Notes: generated by a model not told the origin, from the sequence alone. DNA of 64,000 bases from Mycoplasma zalophidermidis (GCF_018913985.1 NZ_JAHMHK010000001.1:186001-250000), one strand, 5' to 3'. Shown: positions 53,438-64,000, counted from the first letter of the stretch. Numbers and translations are program-made.

Positions 53438-54898
53438 TTAGTGTTTTGCTTTTTCTAATTCTAGTTTTAGATGTGCATTACGTGCAGCTTCTCAAACAAT
53501 TTCATTAAATGTTGGGTGTGGATGAGTTGTAAATGTAACATCTGACACAGTCAATTTATGTTGCATTGCCATCCCGATTTCAGTGATATAATCAGTTGCA
53601 TTCGCCCCAATAATCGATGCTCCTAAAATGTATCCTGTAGCACGATCAACAACAATTTTACAGAAACCTGCAGTATCTTTTGTTGCGATTGATTTTCCCA
53701 AGTATCCAAATGAGTATTTTGATGAAAAAGCATCATATCCTAGCTCTTTAGCTTTTTCTTCAGTAATACCGACTATCGAAATTTCAGGGTGTGTATAAAT
53801 ACATCCTGGAACTGGTTTGGTCAATTCATATTTAACATCGTGACCCATAATATGTGCAACTGCTGTTAAAGCGTGTTGGTAAGCAACGTGTGCCAACATA
53901 TTTTGTGCTGTAATATCACCAATAGCATAAACATTTTCAACATTAGTACGCATAAATTCATCAACAAGAATTTCTTTTCTTGCTCCTAATTCAACACCTG
54001 TATTTTCAAGGTTTTCAGTTGCTGGAATACGTCCAACAGCAATCAAGTAAACATCACTTAAAATGGTTCTTTGTTCACCATTCATTTCGTACATTAGTTC
54101 TTTTTTGTCGTTTAAACCATTTGTTGATGCACCATAAATGATTTCAATTCCGGCTGCAACTAGATGTTTAGTAATTTCTTTAATAACATCTTTGTCCATA
54201 CCTGTTAGTAATGAGTCGGTGTTTTGAATAATTGTAACTTTCGAACCTGCAGCAGCAAATACTTGTGCAAATTCAACCCCAATAACACCACCACCAACGA
54301 TGGTAATTGTTTCAGGTAGTTCTTTGTCATAGTTAATCGCTTCACGAGATGATAACAATTTAAAATCTTTATATCCTTGTTCGAAACCATTTAATTGTTT
54401 CAATCTACGAGCGTGGCTACCCATTGCCATAATAATGCTTTGTCCTTTATAAACTTTACCATTTACCTTAACAACGTGCGAACCAAGTCATTCAGCCTCA
54501 CCTTCTTCGATAGCAGCTTTTGAACCTTTCATAAGCATTTTTACCCCGCCTGAAATTTGTTTAACTACAGCAGCTTTTCTTTCATGCATTTTCTTTCAAG
54601 TGGCTTGACTATCAACTTTGATGTCTTCTAAGTTTGCAACAACTCCATAACTTGCAGCATTTTTTAATGTTTCAAGAACATGAACTGAAGCTAGCATTGC
54701 TTTAGTTGGAATACATCCAATGTTCAAGCAAACACCACCTCAGAATTCTTTTTCAATAATTAAAACTTTTTTGCCAGATTTACCTAATTCTTCGGCCGCT
54801 AAATATCCCCCAGGACCAGCACCTACTACGATTACGTCAAATTCAGCGTCAATTTGTCCGGTGTATACAACACCTTTTTCGCTAAAAGCTTTTTTCAT
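53438..54898 (-). CDS. pdhD: Dihydrolipoamide dehydrogenase (E3), without lipoyl domain
   Basis: 486 residues. FAD-binding VVVGAGPGGYLAAEE, the redox disulfide GGVCLNIGCIPTKA, NAD-binding TIVGGGVIGVEFA, VYAIGDITA and the C-terminal HPHPTFNE (catalytic His) are all there. It reoxidises dihydrolipoamide of the E2 subunit. Some mycoplasma E3 proteins have an N-terminal lipoyl domain; here the FAD motif starts at about residue 20, so none is present. Start ATG at 54896-54898 follows GAAGGGA. No E2 gene (pdhC) lies in the window. Confidence 0.95.
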
Positions 54899-55056
54899 AA
54901 ATTTATTTCCCTTCATTATTTCAACATTTGTTGATTTTGATATTGATATTATAAAAAAAGAAATTATTTCTATAATTAAATTTAAATTTTTTTTATTAAT
55001 TGAAGCTAATTTATGAAATAAAAATGCAAACAGCGTTTTATGCTTATAATTAAGAT

Positions 55057-55614
55057 ATGTCAAATAATATAGTAGAAATTAAAATTGAGATTCAAAAAGG
55101 ATCAAATATTAAATATGAATATGACCGTGCTGATGGTCAAATACACGTGGATAGAATATTAAGAGGAGATTTTGTCTATCCAGCAAACTACGGATTTATT
55201 CCAAACGCTTTAGACTGAGATGGAGATGAATTAGACGTTTTACTTTATTCTCAAGAAAAATTCGTTCCTGGCGTACTATTAAACGCGCGTATTATTGGAG
55301 CAATGAAAATGATAGACTCTGGAGAAACTGACACTAAGTTAATTGCGGTTCACGCAGATGATTACAGATTAGACTCAATCACTTCTATTGAACAGTTGCC
55401 AGAACCATTTTTAAAAGATGTTGAAACTTTCTTCAATAATTATAAAAATTGAAAAAAACCTGGAGCATCAAAAGTTACTGGTTTTGAAGGCTTAAAATGA
55501 GCTTTAGATGAGCTAGAAGAATGCAAAAACTTAATGATTGAATATGGCAAAATGCCTAAAAAAGAATTTGTTGCATTAATGATGAAAAAACACCCAGAAA
55601 AATACGAAGAATAA
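55057..55614 (+). CDS. ppa: Inorganic pyrophosphatase
   Basis: 185 residues, family [27 protein letters not shown] and the metal site [11 protein letters not shown] are clear. Hydrolyses pyrophosphate in the cytoplasm. TATAAT at 55045-55050 ends 6 nt before the ATG, without a ribosome binding site, so a leaderless mRNA is expected. Three UGA-Trp codons. Confidence 0.95.
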
Positions 55615-55637
55615 GGTATTGCCTTATTTTTCTTTTT
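55610..55637 (+). terminator. ppa terminator
   Basis: AATAAGG/CCTTATT stem overlapping the stop codon, with a T-rich tail. Confidence 0.8.
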
Positions 55638-55773
55638 TTACACATATTCAATATATTTCGCAAAAATCAAATGAATGAAAATTTATATATACTCTTGTAT
55701 TTTTAAAATATAGGTAAAATAAGATTTATAATTATAATAGGAGATAAAAACTTGCTCCTTGAAAGGAAGAATT

Positions 55774-56115
55774 ATGAATAAAAGCATTAATACATTAAGA
55801 AAAGAAAGTCAGTTAAAAACAATGATCGCACAAATTGTTACGACAGAATTAACAAACACAAACATTATTAATCCGACCGTTATAGACTGCGAACTTTCTG
55901 CAGATTCTTCACACGCAAAGGTTTTTGTCACATTCAGTGAAAAATCAGATGATGGAATTGAAGCAATCAGAAACGCTTCAGGTTTCATTAGAAAATCACT
56001 ATCAAAAAATTTAAATTGAAGAAAAGTTCCTGAAATACACTTTGAACTAGACCACGTTATCGATGACGCTATGAAAATTGAAAAAATTCTAGCAAAAATC
56101 AAAACTGATGAATAA
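55774..56115 (+). CDS. rbfA: Ribosome-binding factor A
   Basis: 113 residues. RKESQLKTMIAQIVTTEL, ADSSHAKVFVTF, the segment GFIRKSLSKNLNWRKVPEIHFELD (Trp by UGA) and the end DDAMKIEKIL are RbfA signatures. It matures the 5' end of 16S rRNA. ATG at 55774 follows GAAAGGAAG. Confidence 0.92.
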
Positions 56116-56140
56116 TTCAAATTAAAAACTTAATAAAAAA

Positions 56141-56168
56141 TTAACATTTCGCAAATGTTAATTTTTTT
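56141..56168. terminator. Bidirectional terminator between rbfA and the membrane-protein cluster
   Basis: TTAACATTT/AAATGTTAA stem with 3-nt loop and T-runs on both strands. Confidence 0.85.
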
Positions 56169-56931
56169 CATTTAGCAACGAATCTTTATTCTGAAATATG
56201 AATGCATAATCATTAAGTTTATAAAATGCTTCGTTAAGCGGAATCTCTTCATAATTAAATATTAATAAATAATAAAACTCATCGATTAACTTTTGATTAT
56301 TAAATTTTAAAATTTTCTTTTTTCAATTCCGATAGAGAAATTTAACAACACTAGCTTCTTGATATTTGAATTTCCCCTTAGGTGCAACAGTAATAATAAA
56401 CATAAGATGTTCGTGGTCGTTAAATTCATTGTAAATTTGATTGTTTGGGGCTGTAATAATATTTTCAAATAGAGTGAAATTATTGTCTTGATTTTTTGCT
56501 CTCCATTCTTTGATTTCTTTGCCAATTTTTAACATTTTAATCGTAAGCATTGTAATTATTATTAAGAGAACAAAGGCCGTTAAAACGCTTAATTCGGGCA
56601 CCATTAAGGAAATCAATCTATAGTAAAAACCATTATAGCCTCATTGTATTTGGGTTAAAAATGCAATATCAACAATAAAAGCAACAGAAAAAATAATAAG
56701 GAATGATATAAAAAATCTTAAAATTAAATTTTGTTTTTTAAAATAAAGATCAAAAAATGTTTCGTTAACCTTTACTTTGTTTTTTACAAATACTTGAGAA
56801 ACACCTTTTTTAAGAATAATTTCTCTTCAAGGATATGAAAATACTGTAATATAAATTATGAAAAAAGCAATACCTAAAATAAAGGAAAAAAGTCAGGAAA
56901 CGACATTAGCGATTTCACTATTGAATCTCAT
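56158..56931 (-). CDS. Four-TM membrane protein, paralogue A
   Basis: 257 residues with four membrane segments (around LFSFILGIAFFIIYITVF, FFISFLIIFSVAFIVDIAFL and LTAFVLLIIITMLTIKML among them) and a cytoplasmic C-terminal part. The end shares the pattern LIDEFYYLLIFNYEEI with D-S/K-DE(L/F)IYFLL-DY of the next two genes, so the three form a family. It is the only intact copy. Its start overlaps the end of paralogue B by 14 nt. Function unknown. Confidence 0.75.
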
Positions 56932-57654
56932 TGTTAACAATATCCTTAATTAAATTTACGTAACATTGTGGGTCATAAGTGACATTATTAATTTGGATTT
57001 CCGGATAATCCAAAAGTAGAAAATAAATAAATTCATCTTTATCTAATTGACCATTCTTATTGAACAAATTTTTAATTTTTGATAATTTCGTTTTTGCGAA
57101 AACTTTTTCTAAATTACGATTTCAAGTTAATTTAATGTCAAAATCTAGACTTAAAACAATGTTTTTAAATTCTGAATAATTCTCGGGTTCTTGTATTGTC
57201 TGGTCAACCAACATATCTTTATTTTCTTTATTTCATTGTTTAATTTGCGATTTTATTCGAATATTATTTTTGAATAATGTAACTTCCCTTTTATACCAAG
57301 TATTGATGCTAAAAATGGAAGTATTAATAAGATTGACTGTTCGTCAATGACGTTAACTTTTTGGGTAATAATAACAACTATTTGAATAATAATATAACTT
57401 AAATTAAATAAGGTGTAATAAACAATCAATATATAGCCTAAAATAAAAGCATTTTTTATGTCTTTATTAAATCGATTAAATACATATTCTGGAATTTTTA
57501 CTTTCGAAAGTAAATATGTTTTAGATTGAAGTTTATGATTTTTAATATGCTCAAGATACTTATTTTTCTTAGGAATTAAGTAAACTTCCAAAACTAACGA
57601 TATTGTTAAACTTATTGCTATGTAAACAATTGCAACAATTAAAAAAGTGTTCAT
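56918..57654 (-). pseudogene. Four-TM membrane protein, paralogue B, frameshifted
   Basis: Begins MNTFLIVAIVYIAISLT after GGGGGTGAT (ATG 57652-57654). The first frame stops at 57253, but the next frame carries on from about 57295 (YKREVTLFKNN…QIKQWNKENKDML) to the stop at 56918. It ends with the family pattern LDKDEFIYFLLLDYPEI. A single-base shift near 57290 would restore one protein of about 245 residues. Confidence 0.65.
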
Positions 57655-57883
57655 ATCACCCCCTTGTTTAAATATTCTGATCAATTTCATTAAACAAAAC
57701 AAAAAACAATAATTATTGCCATAGTGTTAAATTTTATTTAAAAATCTGTTTATTTCGATAATATTGTGGCCATATTGAATACATTTAAATTATAAGGGTT
57801 AATTGACAAAACTGGAGAATTCTATTCAATCGATTAATAAACCACAAAAAATATACCGAAAGTTTAAACAAATTACAAAAAAA

Positions 57884-58634
57884 TTATATCTGTTTAATGT
57901 TTAACATTGATATTTCATCTATTAATTGAATATAGTACTCATAAGTGTAATACGAACTATTTATTTTAGTTTTATCATAGTCGAAAAGCAAAAAATAAAT
58001 CAACTCATCGGAATCTAAATTTCCATTGTTATAGAAAGATTTTGTTTCTTTAGTGTATTTTTTTTACAAAATTCTCTATATGATTTGTTACAGTTGAAAA
58101 ACCTAAAGTGAATGTTTCATTAAGTATAATGTTTTTAAAACGCTCATAATCATCAAGGTCTATTTTTTTATTTCATTCAATTTCAATATTTTTATTTTGA
58201 TTATTTCAAATATCAATCTGTTTTTTAACCGTAAATCCTTTATGTATTGAGGAAATTAGAATTCAAAGAATATAAATCAATAGGAAAATAGGAAGAGATA
58301 TTAAAATTAATTCTAATTCAAATCAATAAAATTTGAGCTTAAATTTAAAATAAAGAGCAAACTCTGCTGCAATATATCCTATAAGCAAAAGAACCAAACA
58401 GCAAAGAGAAATAAATAAAAACTTTAAAATCTTATGAATGTTTTGACGAAATAATTGAAAAACCTTTGTGGGTAGTTTAATTTTACCTAATAAGTAAGAT
58501 TTGGCTTTTAGTTTATTGTAGTTAATATAACTAATATCGTATCTAGTTTTTGGAATTAAACGAAATTTGAACACAAATCAAAGAATAGTTGTAAGTATTG
58601 CGCAAAAACTCGCTAATGAATAAAAAGCCCACAT
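57884..58634 (-). pseudogene. Four-TM membrane protein, paralogue C, frameshifted in a run of eight A
   Basis: Starts MWAFYSLASFC at 58634. After ENFVKK the frame hits a stop, while with seven instead of eight A (about 58056-58063) it continues YTKETKSFYNNG…LDSDELIYFLLFDY to 57884. The family layout (two pairs of membrane segments, then KKQIDIWNNQNKN) is clear. A homopolymer shift like this can be phase variation, decay or sequencing error. A damaged duplicate of its 3' end lies at 60405-60550. The gap 57660-57883 holds nothing I recognise. Confidence 0.65.
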
Positions 58635-58857
58635 ATTAACCTAATTTTACCTTAAAATATTTGATTTATAAACAAAATGCTTCTCAGTATTTTTACTAAT
58701 TTACTCGTTTTTCAGTAGAATTAGTAAATAAAACAAAAATCAACAGTTAAGAAAGACATTTTTAAATGTTAGATTATCCAGTCGTTAAGAACAAAAATAA
58801 AAATTAACATCCTTTAAATGTTAATTGCTCACTTGAACTTTTTAATATAAAAAAAGG

Positions 58858-59830
58858 CCCACAAGTACTGAAGGGACCTATATTTATTATACAGTCGAAA
58901 AATATAAACATATTTCAAAAGAGGAAAGATTTTTTATTCAAAAATCATTTGAAAATCACATGTACGCGAGATTTATAGCAAGAGAATTAAAAAGAAGTGC
59001 TTCGTCAATATCAAGGGAAATTAAAAAAATTCCAGTTTTAACAACATTTATGAGCATGATAAAGCGGACAAAAAATCAAAAATTAGACATCACCATAAAT
59101 GTATGTTTAGATTTAGTGTTAATTTTGAATATGAAGAATTTACGAAAATATTTAAAAAAATATATGACAAAATTTTTGTGGCGTTAAAGTCATTTACCAT
59201 CATATTAAAGGCGTTAAAATGCCTGCCCTAAGAACGATTTTCAATTGAATTAAAAGAAATAAAATGAAAGGATAGACAAAGAAAATAGTTGGCAAAAGGC
59301 GAGCATTAGTATTAAAGAGATTTATAAAGAGCCGTCTATGTCTTCCCAATATGAATTAGGCAAAAGCACACAGATTTAAGATAAGAATACGGCCATTGAG
59401 AAGCTGATCCAATCCTAAAAAAGACTACTAGATACAAAAATATTTTGACTCACACCAAAAGGATGATTAGGATTAGTTTTGCCATATTTGTCTCTAGTAA
59501 AGGCTCATTTGAAATAAACGCTAAATTAAAAGAGTTAATTAAACATAATAACTTGCTTATAAACTATGACAATTGATAATGGACTTGAATTTGAAAAATA
59601 GGAATACCAGCCAACTAACAAGATATAAGAATTTACAGAGCAGAACCATATGTTACATTTCAAAGAAGTTCTTGATGCTGTCAAAATATCTTGTGGAAAA
59701 ATAAAAAAATGGCAAGAGAACTGTTGTCATGAAGTCGTTCTGAAGATTTACTTATGGTAAAAACTTTGGTTTAATAAAAATAAAATGAATTTCAAAATGA
59801 AAAACGTAAATAAAAGTATTGGGAAATAGT
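58858..59830 (+). pseudogene. Fossil IS30-family transposase
   Basis: Fragments in several frames: an N-terminal YKHISKEERFFIQKSF…ARFIARELKRSASSISREIK, the helix-turn-helix of IS30 transposases, and a later TIDNGLEF that matches the TDNGxEF part of the DDE core. Many stops and shifts separate them and no inverted repeats could be recognised. The stretch 59830-60120 after it holds no gene I can support. Confidence 0.65.
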
Positions 59831-60120
59831 TTTGGTTTTTAAGTTTTAATTCAACAACTCAAATTTACATTTTCTGACTTAGAATTCTTTCCTGCTCCCC
59901 ATAAATTAAAAATTTTATTTGATTCATAGTATGTTTAATCTCACCCCAACTCCTGTTGTAAGACCTTTTAACTCCAACCCCAAAATCATTAGGGGAGATT
60001 TAATATTTTAAAAAATAAATTGTTATCACTTCTAAAAGATATTTCATTAAATTAGTTTTATTAAAGAAATATAATAAAAATACCAAACGTATTTGTGTTG
60101 CGCTTGATTTTTAGTTTTGT

Positions 60121-60142
60121 GAGGTAGCGGAAACGCTATCTT
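60121..60142 (+). promoter_or_regulatory. Orphan copy of the ICE-type GAAA-tetraloop hairpin
   Basis: GGTAGCG, loop GAAA, CGCTATC, then TTTTAATATAATTAAAT, which is the same 17-nt flank that precedes the ATG of the ICE gene at 8891. Here the ATG position reads CATC and the downstream frame stops after a few codons, so the protein gene is gone. Confidence 0.55.
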
Positions 60143-60404
60143 TTTAATATAATTAAATCATCAATAATATTAACAGTATGAAGATTAGGTCATATTGATT
60201 ATAATAGATACAAAATATAAATTTAAAAATAGCAGTTTTGTTAAACTAAGCTTTACATTTTTAATTTGCATAAAACATCACATAAAAAGTTGTTTATAGG
60301 AACAACACAATTTTTAAAATTTATTTTCTTTTATTTTTTTTAAAAAAATGTTCTAGTCCATCAATTAATTTGTTTTGATAATAGTTGAATATATTCAAAT
60401 ATAT

Positions 60405-60550
60405 TTGTTTAATGTTTAACATTGATATTTAATCCGTTAATTGAATATAATGCTCATAAATGTAATGTAAACTATTTATTTTGGTCTTATCATGGTGGAA
60501 AAGCAAAAAATAAATCAGCTCATCGGAATCTAAAATTCCATTCTTATAAA
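60405..60550 (-). pseudogene. Duplicated 3' fragment of membrane paralogue C
   Basis: About 145 bp that align base by base with 57890-58040 with scattered mismatches, sharing for example AAAAGCAAAAAATAAATC and CTCATCGGAATCTAAA. It is cut off on both sides and lies at the 3' end of the MATE gene. Confidence 0.7.
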
Positions 60551-60591
60551 ATGATTAGTTCATTAAGAATGGAATTTCTTTAATAATTTTA

Positions 60592-62001
60592 TTATTGAGA
60601 ATAACGACTAATAACTTGAGTATCGTCTTTATTTATAACTGTTTTATCATTCTCATCTCCTGATTTGTAATCCTTTTTTAATATTTTGAAAATATTTATT
60701 TTATTCTTTTTAAGCGTTACGGCAAATATAATATATGTCAATATTGAATCAATTGAAATTCCACCCGCAAACATTAAAGTAATTGAGTAAAGCGTTGGAG
60801 TTCATACTCCTGTTTTATAAAGAATAAACATAATAACAAAGAATGAACAATTCACTGCTATAGATTGGTATAACATATAATCCGTTCTACCCAGACCATA
60901 AAATATACCATCAATAATGGCGTTAAAAGCAAAGGTTATATAGAAAAATAAGCTAATTAATGCTAGTTTATATACAACATTATAAGTATCTAGTCCCATA
61001 ACATTTTTTAAAAAAGGTTTTCATAAAGGTATTGTAATCAACCAAATCATTACAATAATTGTAACAATTGCAAAATATCCTAAGGTATTCTCCTTAATGG
61101 TTTTGTTTTTACCGATTCCTACTTCAGCTTTTACAACCTCTGCAAGTTGCAGTACAGGCAATAATAATCAACCTCAAATAAAATTATTGGTAACTCAAAA
61201 TGTGCCTTGTTCACCAACCATATTAATCATTTTAACAATCATAAACATAAAAAACAAGTTTCTGATTAATGTTTCTAAACCTGAAATAGCACTAATCGGT
61301 AAAAAACGTTTAAATCATCTAAAGTCCATTTTTTCTAAAGTTCAAATATTAATTTTTTCAATTTCTAATAAAACTAAACTTATAATCAGCATTGCACTAG
61401 AAACAATAATATTAGATATAGCGATTCCATTTACACCCAATTTTAAAGACACACTCAAATTAGAAACAAAGAATATGTCAAGGATAATAGTCAATATCAA
61501 TTGCAAAATTAATGGGATATAAATATTTTTGTCTTTTTTTATTGTTATGAGGGCAACCAAAATAAATTTAAACATAATATTTATTATGCTTGATATAGAT
61601 TCTAATCTTATATAATAAACTGCCTTATCAATTATAGAAGGGCTGTTAGACATTAATATTGTGAGAGACTTTGCGGCTGAAATGATTACTATTGTTAATA
61701 TTAAATAAATCGAAAAAGCAAAAATTATGCCGGTTCTCAATCTGTTTTCTAACTCTTTTTTGTTAGCAATAACGCCTCCCACAAAAAAGAAAAGAGGCAA
61801 TATAAAAGATTCTTGTAATACTTCGTATAACAAGCCCACTCACTGCATTTGAGAAGCAATAGAAAAACTTCAGGTATCGGGTATTTGACCTATTCAATAA
61901 ATTCTTATTGTAGTATAGACAGTCGGTAATGCTCCAAAAAATAATAAAGCCATAAACATTCTCATATCTATTTTCTTAAATATATTTTTAATGTTAATCA
62001 T
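60592..62001 (-). CDS. MATE family efflux transporter
   Basis: 469 residues with about twelve hydrophobic segments (for example around FSIYLILTIVIISAAKSLTIL, LILQLILTIILDIFFV, LALISLFFYITFAF). The pattern of two homologous halves with GVNGIAISNIIVS in the first and GIFYGLGRTDYMLYQSI in the second is typical of MATE proteins, which export drugs or metabolites against Na+ or H+. Start ATG at 61999-62001 follows AAGGAAG. Substrate unknown. Confidence 0.8.
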
Positions 62002-62295
62002 TGTAACTTCCTTATTTGATTATAATAATTATACTTAATACTGTTTATACTTTTTTGCTGATTTTTGCTTTATTTTTTTATAAAACAAGAATTATGCCAC
62101 ATATATTGAATATTAAGTATTTTAGTAAATCAACTCAAACCACAAAATTTTATCTCTTTTATAGGTGGCTATTTTGTTTAATATTTCATATGAACATTTA
62201 ATTAAAATAATTACATTAATATGTCTATTTGAATTTAGTACAGTATGATGTAAAATACAAGTAAGTAAATAATTATTTTCAAGGGGTACTTGAGC

Positions 62296-63537
62296 ATGTG
62301 CAAGCAAATTATTCTAAACAAAATGTACGTTGGAGATTTTTTACACGAAGACGGAAATATCGGGCATGAAATAATTAACTTATGCAAAGCTGATGATGGC
62401 AATAATTATATATACTTAGGTTCACGAGGGTATTTAAATAAGAATAGAACAAAATATGAAAGTACAATTTTATTAGTGAGACCAGCTGGTAAACATTTAT
62501 ATAAAGTTTTAGCAAAAGCACTAGGATTACATATATTGAGTGGCGTTATTAAAGAACATTATTCCGATGAAGTAGAAAGATATAAAGTTCAAAAAGAATT
62601 GAATATAAAATATGGAGAAGTTTCACTATCTGACATATTTTCCGATAACAAATACAAAAATTTTGCAGAAGGCAATCCAGGTACATACGCAACTTATAAA
62701 GCTGACGAAGTGTATTTACCAAACCAAGATATTTTCATAACCGATAAAGAAGAATTAAAAAAGGATAATATTTATTACATTAGAACCGATAAAGGTTTTA
62801 GCAAACAATCATTAAGACAATATTTTGAAAAAGAAATCAAATTAGAGTCCTATAAGGATTTAAATGGATTAATCAGTAATAAAGAGTTATGACATAGTGA
62901 AAACAAAACTTTGAAAATCAGTGATCTAAATGAAGAAATTAAAAAAAATAATGATAAAAATTCTTTTTTGAAAATAATCAAAAAAGAAAATGATGAATTA
63001 GTCTTTTCTAACTTAATTAGTCACTTTTTAAATATTAACCAAGATTTGTTTAAAAGTTTTGTCGAAAAAGTTTTAGAAATTAGGTCGGAAGGAAATTTTG
63101 TTTTATGGCGCGAATTTAAAAATATAGATATTTTAATAAAAGATAAAATGAATCTAATAATAATTGAAAACAAAATAAAATCCGATATTAACAGCAAAGA
63201 TAAAAAAAGTGAAGTTGCAACATCTCAACTTTCAAAGTATTATGAAAATACTCAAAGCGATAATAGGTTCGACGGTCTTAACAAACATTATTATATTTTT
63301 GTTCCAAACTACAATCCAATAGATAAAAGCAAATTAAAGTTTGGTGATAAATACAAGATTGTTTATTATGATAAAATCCTTAAATTCTTTGAAGATAACC
63401 TCAATGTTTATTCAAAATATGATTACTTTAATGAATTTAAATTAGGTTTAGAAAAGCATGCGAGGGAATACGACAACGAACTTGAAGAAAAGATGAAAAT
63501 TTTGTTTGTTAATAAAATTGATAATCTTAAGAAATAA
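62296..63537 (+). CDS. PD-(D/E)XK nuclease-like protein with novel N-terminal domain
   Basis: 413 residues. The C-terminal half (from about 205) has the PD-(D/E)XK pattern LWREFKNIDILI ... LIIIENKIKS, with Asp, Glu and Lys in the expected spacing, and QLSKYYENT after it, as in PDDEXK_4-type nucleases. The N-terminal 200 residues (YVGDFLHEDGNIGHEIINLCKAD, NYIYLGSRGYL) form a separate domain I do not recognise, perhaps sensing. The ATG at 62296 follows AAGGGG; the TTG at 62290 is less likely. It stands alone without a methyltransferase, so it may be a type IV restriction or abortive-infection enzyme. That role is inferred. Confidence 0.7.
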
Positions 63538-63789
63538 AATTCGTTTAAATTTATTTAAATCGTGTTAATTAACTTTGTTATTAATTTTAATATTGTTGCA
63601 TTTAAATAAGTTGGGCAAAGGTAATTGAGTAAATTTTATGTGCATTTTCATTTAAATCACAAGTTGTCGATAATAATATTGTTAACTTATTTATAATCTT
63701 ATAAGACATGCCTTTGAATTTTTCCATTATGAAAATTCTTTATTTAACTTTTTTTAATGACGCTTGTATTGCCGGTCATTTGGTACAAA

Positions 63790-63825
63790 AAATTAACATT
63801 CACAAAAACGTTAATTTTTTTTATT
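63790..63825. terminator. Terminator at the end of the partial gene
   Basis: TTAAC/GTTAA based stem with T-runs on both strands, resembling the rbfA terminator. The gap 63540-63790 holds no gene I can support. Confidence 0.55.
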
Positions 63826-64000
63826 TACTTAATTGAGTATTTTTTTAAAATTGCTTCAACATCCATATCCAATAAATTATCAACTTGTTTTTGGGCATTA
63901 TCGATAATTTTTTCTTCTTTGTCAGTCGATTTTTCGTAAGATTTTTCAATATTTTGAATTTCATCAGATGTCTCGTCATTTGATTTAAATGATAAATTAG
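63825..64000 (-). CDS. C-terminal end of an unknown protein (cut by window edge)
   Basis: About 58 residues of an open frame that enters from the right edge. The end is acidic and helical (EEKIIDNAQKQVDNLLDM) and stops with TAA at 63825-63827. Too little is visible to name it. Confidence 0.55.
   Translation of the reverse strand, partial: NLSFKSNDETSDEIQNIEKSYEKSTDKEEKIIDNAQKQVDNLLDMDVEAILKKYSIK

Overview
The window is from a mollicute, most likely a Mycoplasma/Mycoplasmopsis-type species. The DNA is very AT-rich, and in almost every real gene UGA must be read as tryptophan: gyrB, dnaE, infB, nusA, traE, traG and the relaxase are all cut to pieces under the standard code and become full-length under code 4. 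Lipoproteins, a MnuA-type surface nuclease, a small stand-alone 5'-3' exonuclease and a pyruvate dehydrogenase cluster fit that picture. I cannot name the species from sequence alone.

Layout. 1-6.3 kb: chromosomal genes nadE (cut by the window edge), an unknown protein, an alpha/beta hydrolase, a YitT-type membrane protein and gyrB. 6,317-29,132: a complete integrative conjugative element (ICE) of the mycoplasma type, bounded by imperfect 25-bp inverted repeats and an 8-bp direct repeat TTAAATTT. All its genes are on the minus strand. From the right end they run: winged-helix protein, oriT-like hairpin region, HUH relaxase, TraG/VirD4 coupling protein, small cargo genes, an acidic protein, a frameshifted lipoprotein, SSB, a small VirB2-like protein, a VirB6-like protein, TraE/VirB4 ATPase, a large surface protein, two paralogous toxin-like genes each behind a short RNA plus GAAA-tetraloop hairpin, and a UPF0236/ISLre2-type DDE transposase. 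29.2-48.3 kb: housekeeping genes (trxA, smpB, a LacI regulator, SRP RNA, rsmD, def, tex, dnaE, 5'-3' exonuclease, two lipoproteins including MnuA, then the rimP-nusA-ylxR-infB-apt operon). 48.4-49.3 kb: a structured, probably non-coding RNA and rpsT. 49.3-56.1 kb: pyruvate dehydrogenase genes pdhB, pdhA and pdhD, plus ppa and rbfA. 56.1-60.6 kb: a decaying accessory patch with three paralogous membrane proteins (two frameshifted), a fossil IS30 transposase, an orphan copy of the ICE hairpin and a duplicated gene fragment. 60.6-64 kb: a MATE transporter, a PD-(D/E)XK nuclease-like protein and a partial gene.

How it works together. The ICE supplies excision and integration (DDE transposase), DNA processing (relaxase, possible oriT, SSB), a coupling protein and a reduced type IV secretion channel (TraE, VirB6-like and VirB2-like proteins, surface proteins). 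The two RNA-hairpin-ORF cassettes are the best candidate for an undescribed system: they resemble type III toxin-antitoxin loci in layout, and the same hairpin with its flank occurs once more outside the ICE. A recurring chromosomal feature is a -10 box placed exactly 6 nt before the start codon, which predicts leaderless mRNAs for at least seven genes.
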